A stretch of 64,000 nucleotides of DNA from Streptomyces coeruleorubidus (GCF_028885415.1 NZ_CP118527.1:4774001-4838000), one strand, 5' to 3'. Shown: positions 7,063 to 18,108, numbered from the stretch's first letter. Made by a program: numbers and translations. The notes: a model not told the origin generated them from the letters alone.

Positions 7063-10000
7063 GTGAGCAGCAGGCCATCCCGAGGCGCTGCTCGCCTCGC
7101 AGCCATACTGGACGCTCTTCCCGACGCGTTGGTGCTGGTCAACGCCAACGGGACGGTCGTCAACGCCAACACCATCGCCCTGGAGGCCTTCGAGACGCCG
7201 GGCACCGCTCTGGTGGGGCGCGGGCTGCTCGATCTGCTGCCGCAGTTCGACTCCAAGCTCATCCCGGGGTCCATGCGGCGGCCGGAGCACCTCGATCCGC
7301 ATGCCCGGACCAAGCCGACCCGGATGATCGCGCGCAGGACGGACGGGACCGAGTTCCCCGTCGAGGTCACCAGTGCGAATCTGGAGAACGGGCAGCAGGC
7401 CTACGACAGTTACGGCTACACCGGCGACGAGCTGCTCATGCTCGTCGTACGGGACCTGTCCGGGACCGTGGACACCGAGGCCGAGCTGGCGCGGTCGCAG
7501 CGGCAGACCGAGATGATCCTGCGGGCCGCGGCCGAGGGCGTCGTCGGGACCGACACCGACGGGCGGATCGTGCTCGTCAATCCGGCCGCCGCTCAGATAC
7601 TGGGTTTCCGGGCCAGCGATCTCGGCGGGCGCGCACTGCACGATCTCGTGCTGCACTCGCGCGCCGACGGATCGCCCTTCCCGTACGAGGAGTCGCCGCT
7701 CGCCGACACCCTGCGCTCCGGGCGCAAGCACCGGGTGCGCGGGCAGGTGCTGTACGCCAAGGACGGCGGCAAGGTGCCGGTCGATCTGACGACCGCGCCC
7801 GTGCGCGACGGCGAGCAGCTCGTCGGCGCCGTGATGACCTTCACCGACCGGCGGCCCTACGACGCCGTCGTCGAGGAGAAGGAGGCGGCTCAGAAGCGCC
7901 ACGCGGAAGAGCTGGAGCGGATCGCCGAGGAGCACGCCTCCGAGCTGACCGCGCTGCGCCAGCAGCACGTCACCGAGCTGGAGGAGCTGCGCGAGCGGCA
8001 CGCCGAGGAACTCGGCGCGAACGAGGAGCGGTACGCCGCCCTCGGGGAGCGGGAGAAGGATCGGTACGAGGCGCTCGCCGCGCGGCACGAGCAGTTGCTG
8101 ACCCTGCTCGGGCAGTCGCTGCGCGGGCCGCTGGAGGAGCTGCGGCGTGAGCTGGCCGCGCTGGCAGCGGACGACGCCGGGCAGCTGTGGCCCGAGGCCA
8201 ACCAGGTGCTGCACCACCTGTCCGCCGGGTATTCGCGCATCACTACGCTCATCGACAACGTCCTCGGCTACCAGCGGCTCGACTCGGGCAGCGAGGGCAT
8301 CTCCCGTACGAAGGTGATGCTGGACGCCGTCGTCGCCGCCGGTGTCGACGGGGCCGTCGAGCTCATCGGGCCCGGGCGGGTGCAGTTCGCCGTGCACGCG
8401 CCGCCCATCGAGGCCGAGGTCGATCCCCGGCTGCTCGCGACCGCTCTCGCGCATCTGGTCGCGGACGTGGCGGGGGTCGACGCGACCGGCAACACGCCCG
8501 TGTCGGCGGGCGGCTACATGGACAACACCGTCGTGGTGGCGGCGGCCCAGCGCGGCGAGGTCGTACGCATCGAGGTGCGCGGGCCCTACGCCGGCGGTGA
8601 CACCGTGCACGAGCCCATCGTCCGCGGGATCGTCCGGGCCCACGGTGGCGTGCTCCAGACGCATGAAGTGCCGGGGATGAGCGGTAACGCCTACGTCCTC
8701 GAAGTGCCGATCGGGGGCGGGGCCGGGGCGGTTGCCGCGGATGCCGCCGCCCAGGCCGCCCAAGCGGTCGACGAGGGGATGCCCGCTGCCTCCGGTGATC
8801 AGACGTCCGGTGGGCAGACCTTCGGTGGAGGACGGCGCCGGGCGCGGCGGTCCAACACCGATGCGTTCCTGGACGGTGACGTTCCGGCTGAGGGCGACGG
8901 GGCCGGTGGGTCCGGTGCCGAGGGGGCCGCGCCCACCGGGCGGCGCAGGAGGCGGGCCGCCGGGGAACCGGCTGCCCTTCCCGCGCAGGCTTCCGGTGAG
9001 GGTGCGGCCGCGTCGGGCGGTACCGGGCGGCGGCGGCGTGCGGCCGAGAACGCCGGTGCGGCTCCGGCCCTGCCCGTCGGGGGCGCCGTCCAGGGCGTCG
9101 CCGAAGGGGCCGTCGTCACGGCCGCCGAGCATGCGGCGGGGACCGCCGCATCGGGTACGGGACTGGGCGGGACCGTTCCGCCGCAGGGCGTGCCCGCGCC
9201 CTCCGGACGGCGGGCCCGGCGTGAGGTCCAGCCCGGCGAGCAGCACGCGCTGCCGCCGGCACTGCCCGCGCCGTCCGGCGAGGCCGCCGCGGCTTCCGCC
9301 GACGCGGCCCAGGGTCAGGCCCAGGCTTCGCAGCCGACCGGGCGTCGGCGGCGTGCGCTGGCTGCCGCCGCCGAGCGGGCGGCCGCGCAGGAGGCGGCGG
9401 GGCCGCGTGCGGTGTTCGCCTTGCCGCCGGCCGAGGCGGATCAGCCCCCGGCCGGACCGGCCGGCGCCGCCGACCAGGGGCAGCAGGTCGCGCCAGGTGG
9501 TGTGCCCGGTCAGGGACAGGGGGCCGGTCAGGGACAGGGGGCCGGTCAGGTACAGGGGGCCGGTCATGGCCAGGTGCCGGGACAGGGACAGGGAGCCGTG
9601 GCGGTTCCCGGTTCCGCTGCCGCCGGTGACGGGCGGGCCGAGGAAGGGCGGCACGACGCCGTCCCGCACGACCAGTCCGCCGATCACACCCCGCCCCAGC
9701 CGCATCCGACGAGTGCGCCGACCGGGCGTCGGCGGCGGGCCGTTGCGGCTCAGCCGGCCGACGGGGCCGGAGCGCAGGCGCCCGGTACGGCGGGTGCTGT
9801 GGCTGGTGCGCCTGGGCAGGGGGCGGGTCAGCAGGCTGGTTCCGTGCCCGCCGGGACCGAGCAGGGGGTTCCCGCACAGCAGGACGTCACCGGTCAGGTT
9901 CCGGTGGGGCAGGCCGGTCCGGGGCAAGGCACCCCGGATCAGGGTGTGCCCGTCCAGGCCGGGGTGGCTGCCGGACAGGTCGCGCCCGGTACGGCTGTAC

Positions 10001-12036
10001 CGCCGCAGGGCGTGGCGGTTCCGGCGCAGGGGAACGCAGCTCACGCGCAGGGCAACGCCGTGCACCCGCAGGGCAACGCCGTTCCTCCCCAGGGGAACGT
10101 CCCGCACGCGAGCGTCCCCCAGGCGCAGGGCACCGCAGTCCCGCCTCAGGGCGTCGCCGTACCCCCGCAAGGGGTCGGCGTACCCCCGCAGGGCGTGTCC
10201 GTCCCCGCCCCGGGCGGTCTCGGGCACAGCGTGCAGGCGGCCCTCCCGGGCCAGGCGCTTCAACCCGCGTCCCTGAACCAGCCCCACGGCGCGCAGCCCC
10301 TGCCGCAGCAGGGCGTCGTCACACCGGAGCAGCAGCCCTCCGCCAGTCAGCCGCTCCCCGCCGAGTCCGCCCCCGGGCAGGGCACCCCGGCCCAGGGAAC
10401 CCCCGCCCCGGGCACCCCACCCCAGGGCACCGCCACCCCCGGAACCCCATCCCCGGTCCCGGCCCCGGCCCAAGGCACCTCCGCCCCCCAGCCACAGACC
10501 TGGCCCGCCGCCGACCACACCTCTGGGGCCGGTGTCGCCGTACCTCCGAACGGCGGGGCACAGTCCGCAGCTCCCAACGGCGCCGCGCACCCCGCACCAC
10601 CCAACGGCGCCGCCGCACACCCCGCCTTCCCCCCGAACGGCACCCCCGCGGCCCAGGCCCCGCAGCCCCACACCCCGGCGCCGGGCACCCCGATGCCCCC
10701 GGAGGGCGCAACGCGGGCGGCTCAGCCGTTGCCCGCGGAGGCGGCCGCGCCCGTCGACCCGAACTCCACGCAGGGGCGGGCGATCAGCGTGCGGACGCTG
10801 GGCCAAGGCGTGCCGTTCAACCGGCAGGCGGCCCACGTGCAGCAGCCGTCGGGCGGGCCCGCCGCGCGTCCCTCGGCCGCTTCGGCCCCGCAGGCGCCGG
10901 GCGCGCCCGCGCCCCAGCCCTCGGCGACGCCGCCCCCGCACCAGTCGGGCGGATCGGGCCGGCGCCGCAAGCTCGGCACACCGCCCGACCCGGCCGCGCG
11001 GACGGAACAGGCCGGTCGGAGTGATCAGACCTCCCGCCAGGAAACGGCGCCGCGCCCGGAGCAGGCCGCGCGCCCGCATCCGACGGCCGAGCCGACGCCC
11101 GCGCAGGGCACCGCACCGGTCACCGCGCCCGTCCCGGCGCAGCCGTCCCTCGCTGGTCAGTCGCGGCTCGCGCAGATGACCGAGGGCGGTGGACGGTCGT
11201 ACGCGATAGGCGCGCCGGACGAGAACGCCGCCGAGGGTCCGGAGCCGCTGGACGGGCCCGGCGGCGCCGTCGAGGTGGCCGATCCGCCGGTGCCGCAGCC
11301 GATGGACGACGAGCTGCCGCCGGAGCCGCTGGACAACCCGCGGCGGCTGCTGGTGTGGCCCGCGCCGGACGTCAGCACATCGCAGGCGCTGAGCGACCGC
11401 GGTTACCGGCCCGTGATCGTGAACTCGCGCGAGGAGGTCGACGCGCAGATCGCGGCCTTCCCCGCCGCGCTGTTCGTCGACCCGCTGACCGGGCCGATCA
11501 CGCGTACGGCGTTGCAGTCGCTGCGGCAGGCCGCAGTCGCCGCCGAGGTGCCCGTCCTGGTCACGGCCGGACTCGGGCAGGCCTCGCGGGACGCGGCCTA
11601 CGGTGCCGATCCCGCCGTCCTGCTGAAGGCGCTGGCGCCGCGCGACAGTGAGCAGCACCCGCCACGCGTACTGCTGATCGAGGAGCACGCGGAGATCGCG
11701 CTGGCGCTGACGGCGACGCTGGAGCGGCGCGGGATGCAGGTCGCGCGGGCGGCGAGTGACGGCGATGCGGTGACGCTGGCGGGGCAGTTCCGGCCGAACC
11801 TGGTCGTGATGGACCTGATGCAGGTGCACCGGCGGCAGGCCGGGATCGTGGACTGGCTGCGTGCGAACGGGCAGCTCAACCGCACCCCGCTCGTCGTCTA
11901 CACGGCCGCCGTCGACCAGGCCGACCTGCCGCGGCTGGCCTCCGGAGAAACGGTGCTCTTCCTCGCGGAGCGGTCCACCAGCGGCGAGGTGCAGTCCCGG
12001 ATCGTCGAGCTGCTGTCCCGGATCGGGACCAACTAG
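7063..12036 (+). CDS. PAS-PAS multidomain sensor with degenerate kinase and receiver domains
   Basis: A 1657-residue protein. Order: PAS (about 10-130), PAS (145-270), heptad-rich coiled coil (270-345), DHp/ATPase-like region (346-552), a long disordered region rich in Pro/Gly/Gln/Ala (553-1420), and two receiver-like domains (1426-1526 and 1534-1656). The expected phospho-acceptor His is missing: the H-box reads LGQSLRGPLEEL. The ATPase-like part also lacks a recognisable N-box Asn. The last receiver keeps Asp in LVVMDLM but has EEH for the acidic pair and no switch Lys. I infer a pseudokinase or scaffold. The disordered region carries repeated basic motifs of the type PTGRRRRA (at least five), possible membrane- or nucleic-acid-binding patches. 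Start GTG 7063 with a strong RBS; no signal peptide, so cytosolic. Confidence 0.85.
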   Translation: MSSRPSRGAARLAAILDALPDALVLVNANGTVVNANTIALEAFETPGTALVGRGLLDLLPQFDSKLIPGSMRRPEHLDPHARTKPTRMIARRTDGTEFPVEVTSANLENGQQAYDSYGYTGDELLMLVVRDLSGTVDTEAELARSQRQTEMILRAAAEGVVGTDTDGRIVLVNPAAAQILGFRASDLGGRALHDLVLHSRADGSPFPYEESPLADTLRSGRKHRVRGQVLYAKDGGKVPVDLTTAPVRDGEQLVGAVMTFTDRRPYDAVVEEKEAAQKRHAEELERIAEEHASELTALRQQHVTELEELRERHAEELGANEERYAALGEREKDRYEALAARHEQLLTLLGQSLRGPLEELRRELAALAADDAGQLWPEANQVLHHLSAGYSRITTLIDNVLGYQRLDSGSEGISRTKVMLDAVVAAGVDGAVELIGPGRVQFAVHAPPIEAEVDPRLLATALAHLVADVAGVDATGNTPVSAGGYMDNTVVVAAAQRGEVVRIEVRGPYAGGDTVHEPIVRGIVRAHGGVLQTHEVPGMSGNAYVLEVPIGGGAGAVAADAAAQAAQAVDEGMPAASGDQTSGGQTFGGGRRRARRSNTDAFLDGDVPAEGDGAGGSGAEGAAPTGRRRRRAAGEPAALPAQASGEGAAASGGTGRRRRAAENAGAAPALPVGGAVQGVAEGAVVTAAEHAAGTAASGTGLGGTVPPQGVPAPSGRRARREVQPGEQHALPPALPAPSGEAAAASADAAQGQAQASQPTGRRRRALAAAAERAAAQEAAGPRAVFALPPAEADQPPAGPAGAADQGQQVAPGGVPGQGQGAGQGQGAGQVQGAGHGQVPGQGQGAVAVPGSAAAGDGRAEEGRHDAVPHDQSADHTPPQPHPTSAPTGRRRRAVAAQPADGAGAQAPGTAGAVAGAPGQGAGQQAGSVPAGTEQGVPAQQDVTGQVPVGQAGPGQGTPDQGVPVQAGVAAGQVAPGTAVPPQGVAVPAQGNAAHAQGNAVHPQGNAVPPQGNVPHASVPQAQGTAVPPQGVAVPPQGVGVPPQGVSVPAPGGLGHSVQAALPGQALQPASLNQPHGAQPLPQQGVVTPEQQPSASQPLPAESAPGQGTPAQGTPAPGTPPQGTATPGTPSPVPAPAQGTSAPQPQTWPAADHTSGAGVAVPPNGGAQSAAPNGAAHPAPPNGAAAHPAFPPNGTPAAQAPQPHTPAPGTPMPPEGATRAAQPLPAEAAAPVDPNSTQGRAISVRTLGQGVPFNRQAAHVQQPSGGPAARPSAASAPQAPGAPAPQPSATPPPHQSGGSGRRRKLGTPPDPAARTEQAGRSDQTSRQETAPRPEQAARPHPTAEPTPAQGTAPVTAPVPAQPSLAGQSRLAQMTEGGGRSYAIGAPDENAAEGPEPLDGPGGAVEVADPPVPQPMDDELPPEPLDNPRRLLVWPAPDVSTSQALSDRGYRPVIVNSREEVDAQIAAFPAALFVDPLTGPITRTALQSLRQAAVAAEVPVLVTAGLGQASRDAAYGADPAVLLKALAPRDSEQHPPRVLLIEEHAEIALALTATLERRGMQVARAASDGDAVTLAGQFRPNLVVMDLMQVHRRQAGIVDWLRANGQLNRTPLVVYTAAVDQADLPRLASGETVLFLAERSTSGEVQSRIVELLSRIGTN
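9508..9561 (+). repeat. 18-bp tandem repeat, three copies, in frame
   Basis: Unit GGTCAGGGACAGGGGGCC, copies at 9508, 9526 and 9544, the third with one change. It encodes GQGQGA units within the disordered region of the 1657-residue sensor, so copy number changes would keep the frame. Confidence 0.85.
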
Positions 12037-12069
12037 GGACGACACCCCCTAGGGGCCTGTCCGAGCGCG

Positions 12070-12651
12070 CTATCGGGCCGAGAGGCGGCGGGCCGCCTCC
12101 TTGACCGAGGTGCGCAGGCGGTCCTGGTCGGGGTCCTCGCCGCCGACCAGGATGCGCCGCATCTGCGGCACGACCGCGGTCCAGTTGGCCAGTGCGGTCA
12201 GCAGGAACAGCAGGTCGGCCGCCGGGATCGCGTCGGTGACGACACCGCGGTCCTGGCCGTCCTGGAGGGCGGCGACCTTGCGGGCGTAGTGCTCCTGGCG
12301 GTGGGACTCGTGGGGCAGTTCGGTGTTGCCGTACTCCAGGCCTTCCCAGAAGAGCAGGCGCAGCAGCTCCGGGTGGGCGGCGTGGTAGTCCATCAGGCGG
12401 TCGATCCAGCCCTCGATGTCGTCCGGGTCGATGGGGACCGCCTCGGCGAGGTGGAGCATCTTCCTTTCGAGGACGATCGCGAACAGCTCCGCCTTGTTGC
12501 CGAAGTAGGCGTAGATCAACTGCTTGTTGGCCTTCGCCTCGGCGGCGATGCGGTCGATGCGGGCGCCGGCGATGCCGTGCCGGGCGAACTCGGCGACCGC
12601 CGCCTCGAAGATCCGGGCCTTGGTGGCCTCGGGGTCCCTTGCTGCTGCCAT
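12070..12651 (-). CDS. TetR-family repressor of the adjacent MFS exporter
   Basis: A 193-residue TetR regulator beginning MAAARDPEATKARIF. The N-terminal helix-turn-helix spans about residues 10-55 (EFARHGIAGARIDRIA, then NKQLIYAYFGNKAELF); the rest is the helical ligand-binding and dimer domain. It is divergent from an MFS exporter with two palindromes between them, the layout of a drug-responsive repressor/pump pair. From memory, S. coelicolor has an equivalent pair, SCO4008/SCO4007, with a multidrug-recognising repressor; equivalence was not verified. ATG 12651 is chosen because the domain starts right after it. Confidence 0.92.
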   Translation of the reverse strand: MAAARDPEATKARIFEAAVAEFARHGIAGARIDRIAAEAKANKQLIYAYFGNKAELFAIVLERKMLHLAEAVPIDPDDIEGWIDRLMDYHAAHPELLRLLFWEGLEYGNTELPHESHRQEHYARKVAALQDGQDRGVVTDAIPAADLLFLLTALANWTAVVPQMRRILVGGEDPDQDRLRTSVKEAARRLSAR

Positions 12652-12675
12652 GGGAGAGAGGGTAACGCTCCAGGT

Positions 12676-12691
12676 AACCAACTGTTTGGTT
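12676..12691. promoter_or_regulatory. TetR operator candidate 1
   Basis: AACCAACTGTTTGGTT is a palindrome with 6-bp perfect arms. It overlaps a TTGACA hexamer (12690-12695) that could be the -35 of the rightward MFS promoter, and lies 25 bases upstream of the TetR start codon. Confidence 0.65.
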
Positions 12692-12734
12692 GACAGGGAA
12701 TCGAAGGGCCGCCCACACTGTTGCCTCATTGTCC

Positions 12735-12750
12735 AACCAACCAGTTAGTT
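12735..12750. promoter_or_regulatory. TetR operator candidate 2
   Basis: AACCAACCAGTTAGTT is a related imperfect palindrome (six of eight arm positions pair) 59 bp from the first, in the 5' leader of the MFS gene. Two copies of AACCAAC-type half sites support a common repressor. Confidence 0.55.
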
Positions 12751-12780
12751 GTTAGAGCCGACTCCAAGGAGTCCTCCTCC

Positions 12781-13992
12781 ATGCCGTCAGCGACCACAAC
12801 CACGACCACGTCCCGCCGGACCGGCACGGCCCCCGTGCGGCAGGCGCGTACGCCCTCCCCCGGCCTCTTCCTCACCCTGATCGCCGTGTGCAGCGCGGTC
12901 ACCGCCGCCAACATCTACCTCGCCGCGCCGCTGCTCTCGCTCATGGCCCGCGACTTCGCCTCGGCGCCCTCGGCCGTCGCCTGGATCGCCTCGGTCGCAC
13001 AGCTCGGCTACGCGGTCGGCCTGCTGTTCTTCGCCCCGCTCGGCGACAGCGCGAACCGGCGCCGGCTGGTCGGCGGGCTCACGCTCGTCACCGCCGTCGC
13101 ACTGGCCGCCAGCGCCGCCGCCCCGGGTGTCACCGCCCTCGCGGTCGCCGTGTTCGTCGCCTCGGCCGCGACCGTCATCCCGCAACTGCTCGTCCCGCTG
13201 GTCGCCGAACGCGCCCCGGCCGAGCGGCGGGCCCGTCACGTCGCGGCCGTCGTCGCGGGCCTGTTCACCGGCATCGTCGCGGCCCGGGTGCTGGGCGGAC
13301 TGGCCGGGCAGGCCTTCGGCTGGCGCTGGGTGTTCGCCGGCGCTGCCGTGCTCACCCTCGTCCTGGGACTCGCGACCGCTCTCGTCCTGCCGTCGCAGCG
13401 GCGGCGGGAAGGCCCGCTGTTCGCCGGACTCGCCGCGCTGCCCTCCGTGCTGCGCCACTCGTCCGACCTGTGGCGCGCCTGCCTGCGGCAGGCCGGGATG
13501 TTCGGGGCGTGGAGCGCGCTGTGGACCTCGCTCGCCCTGCTGCTGACCGGGCCGGCGTACGGGCTGTCCACCGCGACGGCCGGGCTGTTCGGGCTGTTCG
13601 GGCTGACGGCGACCGCGGTGGCACCGCTGGCCGGCGGGCTCGTGGACCGGTTCGGCGCGGAGCGTGTCGTGCGGTCCGCGTATCTGCTCGCCGCCGTGTC
13701 CGTGCCGCTGTTCTGGCTGGGCGGGCAGGTGCTGGGGGCGCTGTTCGCCGCCGCCGTGCTGATCCACGCGGCGCTCGTCGCCTCGCACGTCGCCAACCAG
13801 ACCCTCGCCCTGACCGCCACGTCCGCCCCGGCCACCGCCAACACCGCCTATGTGGTCGCCGGTTTCGCGGGCGGTGCCGGCGCCTCGGCCCTCGCCGGGT
13901 TCGCCTTCAGCCACTTCGGCTGGGGTGGGGTGTGCGGCGTGGCGGGGCTCTGGCTGGTGCTGGGGTGGGGGCTGACCGCCGTACGGCGGTGA
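12781..13992 (+). CDS. MFS multidrug-type exporter
   Basis: A 403-residue integral membrane protein with 12 predicted hydrophobic helices and no soluble domain. The loop after helix 2 has the motif-A-like sequence APLGDSANRRRLVGG, typical of drug:H+ antiporters. A 25-residue polar Thr/Arg-rich N-terminus precedes helix 1. ATG 12781 has AAGGAGT upstream at suitable distance. Presumably derepressed by a ligand of the divergent TetR regulator. Substrate unknown. Confidence 0.88.
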   Translation: MPSATTTTTTSRRTGTAPVRQARTPSPGLFLTLIAVCSAVTAANIYLAAPLLSLMARDFASAPSAVAWIASVAQLGYAVGLLFFAPLGDSANRRRLVGGLTLVTAVALAASAAAPGVTALAVAVFVASAATVIPQLLVPLVAERAPAERRARHVAAVVAGLFTGIVAARVLGGLAGQAFGWRWVFAGAAVLTLVLGLATALVLPSQRRREGPLFAGLAALPSVLRHSSDLWRACLRQAGMFGAWSALWTSLALLLTGPAYGLSTATAGLFGLFGLTATAVAPLAGGLVDRFGAERVVRSAYLLAAVSVPLFWLGGQVLGALFAAAVLIHAALVASHVANQTLALTATSAPATANTAYVVAGFAGGAGASALAGFAFSHFGWGGVCGVAGLWLVLGWGLTAVRR

Positions 13993-14016
13993 CGGCGGTG
14001 ACGGCGGTCAGGCCTT

Positions 14017-14039
14017 GCGTGCCCGGGAGTCAGGCACGC
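14017..14039. terminator. Weak bidirectional terminator
   Basis: GCGTGCC and GGCACGC pair (7 bp, 9-nt loop) between the convergent MFS and acyl-CoA synthetase genes. Confidence 0.45.
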
Positions 14040-14059
14040 GTGTCATGCGCGTCAGCGGG

Positions 14060-15715
<1,656 letters not shown>

Positions 15716-15861
15716 GGCGTCCTCCCGGGGCGGCATTGCCTGCGCGGTGGTAAGAGTTGCGCTGATTCTGCGCACATACCGCGCGGTATGTCACTAGGAC
15801 CGGGCGATCGATCACGCCACGGCTGCCGACGGAACCGCTCACCGGCTGCCGACACATCCGC

Positions 15862-16422
15862 TCAACTACGGACAAGCCCCAGCTCAGCGTCCTCGCGGAG
15901 CTTGCCGAGCGCGCGGGAGACAGCCGACTTCACCGTGCCCACCGAGACGCCGAGCACCTCGGCCGTCTGGACCTCGCTGAGGTCCTCGTAGTACCTGAGG
16001 ACCACCATCGCCCGCTGCCGGGCCGGCAGCCGCATGATCGCCCGCCACATCGCGTCGCGCAGCGCCTGCTGCTCGGCCGGGTCGTCGCCGCCGGGCACCG
16101 GCTCCGGCTCGGGCAGCTCGTCGCAGGCGAACTCGTCGACCTTGCGCTTGCGCCACTGCGACGTCCGCGTGTTCAGCAGCGCCCGTCGCACATAGCCGTC
16201 GAGGGCGCGGTGGTCCTCGATACGCTCCCAGGCGACGTACGTCTTGGCGAGCGCGGTCTGCAACAGGTCCTCGGCGTCGCTCGGGTTGCCGGTGAGCGAG
16301 CGGGCGGTACGCAGCAGCACCGGCTGGCGGGCCCTGACGTACGACGAGAACGACGGGTACGGAAGGGTCTGCGCCGCTGGTGCAGCGGCCTTCGACGCGC
16401 TGGTGCAGACGAGTGTGGTCAT
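15862..16422 (-). CDS. SigE-family ECF sigma factor
   Basis: A 186-residue sigma-70 family protein. Region 2 lies at about residues 25-90 (ARSLTGNPSDAEDLLQTALAKTYVAWERI), region 4 at about 125-180 (LPARQRAMVVLRYYEDLSEVQTAEVLGVSVGTVKSAVSRAL). No region 1.1 or 3, so ECF group; the sequence style is the actinobacterial SigE family (as in SACE/SCO SigE-like sets). No anti-sigma gene is adjacent, which suggests transcriptional or stand-alone control. The regulon is not predictable here. Confidence 0.92.
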   Translation of the reverse strand: MTTLVCTSASKAAAPAAQTLPYPSFSSYVRARQPVLLRTARSLTGNPSDAEDLLQTALAKTYVAWERIEDHRALDGYVRRALLNTRTSQWRKRKVDEFACDELPEPEPVPGGDDPAEQQALRDAMWRAIMRLPARQRAMVVLRYYEDLSEVQTAEVLGVSVGTVKSAVSRALGKLREDAELGLVRS

Positions 16423-16555
16423 GGCTCAACGCTATGAGCGGGGCCGCCTCCAGCGGATCGGCCGCAGGTCCCGAAGCGGGGTCCCCCTCAGGTTGTAGGG
16501 GTAGGGCTTGCTGCACCTCCTGTAGGTGGAGCGAAGGACCCGGGGTACTGCGGGT

Positions 16556-17728
16556 TCACCCCTGAGAGTCGGCGGTCAGGACGAGCCCCGACGTAGGCAC
16601 GCCCGTCCCCGCCGTCACCAGGACCCGCTCCGCACCCGGTATCGGGTTCACCGCCGTCCCCCTGATCTGCCGGACGGCCTCCGCCACCCCGTTCATCCCG
16701 TGCAGGTACGCCTCCCCGAGCTGCCCGCCGTGCGTGTTGAGCGGCACGCGTTCCTCGGCCACGAAGTCCGGTGCCTCGCCGGGGCCGCAGAAGCCGAACT
16801 CCTCCAGCTGCATCAGCACGAACGGTGTGAAGTGGTCGTAGAGGATGCCCACGTCGATGTCGGCCGGCGCGAGCCCCGAGGTCCGCCACAGCTGCCGGGC
16901 CACCACCGCCGTCTCGGGCAGGCCGGTCAGGTCGTCGCGGTAGAAGCTGGTCATCTGCTCCTGCGCGCGTCCCGCGCCCTGGGCGGCCGCCGCGATCACG
17001 GCCGGCGGGTGCGGCAGGTCGCGGGCCCGTTCCACGGAGGTGACGACGAGTGCCTGTCCGCCGTCCGTCTCCTGGCAGCAGTCCAGCAGCCTCAGCGGCT
17101 CGGCGATCCAGCGGGACGCGGCGTGGTCGGCCAGGGTGATGGGCCGGCCGTGGAAGTAGGCCGCCGGGTTGGTCGCCGCGTACCTGCGGTCGACGACGGC
17201 CACGTGCCCGAAGGCCTCCGGTGTCAGGCCGTAGGTGTGGAGGTAGCGCTGGGCCGCCATCGCCACCCACGACGCAGGGGTGAGCAGGCCGAACGGCAGC
17301 GCCCAGCCGAGCGCCGCGCCCTCCGCCGACGGCTCCCGGTGCCGTACCCCGGAGCCGAAGCGGCGGCCCGAGCGCTCGTTGAAGGCCCGGTAGCAGACGA
17401 CCACGTCCGCCACGCCCGCGGCGATCGCCAGGGCCGCCTGCTGGACGGTGGCGCAGGCCGCGCCGCCGCCGTAGTGGATCCGGGAGAAGAAGGAGAGCTC
17501 GCCGATGCCCGCCGCCTGGGCCACGGTGATCTCGGGGCTGGTGTCCATGGTGAACGTGACCATCCCGTCCACGTCCGCCGGGGTGAGACCCGCGTCCGCC
17601 AGGGCCGCGTGCACCGCTTCGACGGCCAGGCGCAGTTCACTGCGGCCCGAGTCCTTGGAGAACTCGGTGGCCCCGATGCCGGCGACGGCGGCGCGCCCGC
17701 CGAGTCCGTCCCGCCCTCTGAGGCTCAT
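16556..17728 (-). CDS. Thiolase-like lipid-transfer protein (Ltp2-type aldolase)
   Basis: A 390-residue thiolase-fold protein (SCP-x/lipid-transfer subfamily), with ADVDGMVTFTMD, FFSRIHYGGGAACATVQ and C-terminal NTHGGQLGEAYLHGMNG. Its start overlaps the stop of the MaoC gene (ATGA), which itself overlaps the MaoC-DUF35 gene. The three-gene set matches mycobacterial ChsH2-ChsH1-Ltp2, where Ltp2 with the DUF35 domain cleaves a hydroxyacyl-CoA by retro-aldol reaction during cholesterol side-chain removal. I infer a retro-aldolase for a branched or steroid-like CoA ester, but classical beta-ketothiolase activity is not excluded. Confidence 0.85.
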   Translation of the reverse strand: MSLRGRDGLGGRAAVAGIGATEFSKDSGRSELRLAVEAVHAALADAGLTPADVDGMVTFTMDTSPEITVAQAAGIGELSFFSRIHYGGGAACATVQQAALAIAAGVADVVVCYRAFNERSGRRFGSGVRHREPSAEGAALGWALPFGLLTPASWVAMAAQRYLHTYGLTPEAFGHVAVVDRRYAATNPAAYFHGRPITLADHAASRWIAEPLRLLDCCQETDGGQALVVTSVERARDLPHPPAVIAAAAQGAGRAQEQMTSFYRDDLTGLPETAVVARQLWRTSGLAPADIDVGILYDHFTPFVLMQLEEFGFCGPGEAPDFVAEERVPLNTHGGQLGEAYLHGMNGVAEAVRQIRGTAVNPIPGAERVLVTAGTGVPTSGLVLTADSQG

Positions 17729-18108
17729 CCCGGAACCCTCACCGTCACCGTGCCCATGACGTGCTCGCCGATGCCGTTCGCGCCGACGACCCGGACCGTC
17801 ACCAGGTCCCCGTCGGCCTCCTCGACCGTGCCCGTCAGCACCATCGTGTCCCCGGGGTGGTTGGGCGCGCCGAGCCGGATCGCCACCCGGCGCAGCTCCG
17901 CCCGGGGCCCGAAGTGGTCGGTGATGTACCGGCCGACCAGGCCGTTGGTCGTCAGGATGTTCATGAAGATGTCGGGGGAGCCCTTCCGCCGGGCCGGCTC
18001 CGGGTCGTGGTGCACGTCCTGGTAGTCCCGGGAGGCGATCGCCCCGGCGACGATCAGGGTGCGGGTGATCGGGATCTCCAGGGGCGGGAGGCGGTCGCCG
18101 GCGTTCAC
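17725..18108 (-). CDS. MaoC-like enoyl-CoA hydratase, small subunit (ChsH1-type)
   Basis: A 127-residue single hot-dog domain. It keeps the hydratase dyad motif in RDYQDVHHDPE (Asp and His about five residues apart) followed by PDIFMNILTTNGL. GTG 18108 (starting VNAGDRLPP) overlaps the stop of the upstream MaoC-DUF35 gene. Together they should form a heteromeric hydratase in which this subunit supplies the catalytic residues. It adds water to an unsaturated acyl-CoA before the aldolase step of the downstream thiolase-like protein. Confidence 0.85.
   Translation of the reverse strand: MNAGDRLPPLEIPITRTLIVAGAIASRDYQDVHHDPEPARRKGSPDIFMNILTTNGLVGRYITDHFGPRAELRRVAIRLGAPNHPGDTMVLTGTVEEADGDLVTVRVVGANGIGEHVMGTVTVRVPG

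Noticed and set aside
6898..12045. A 1715-codon open frame on the minus strand
   Set aside because: It is the antisense shadow of the 7063 gene, which has PAS/receiver domains, a strong RBS and correct codon bias; the antisense translation is Arg/Gly-rich without domains.
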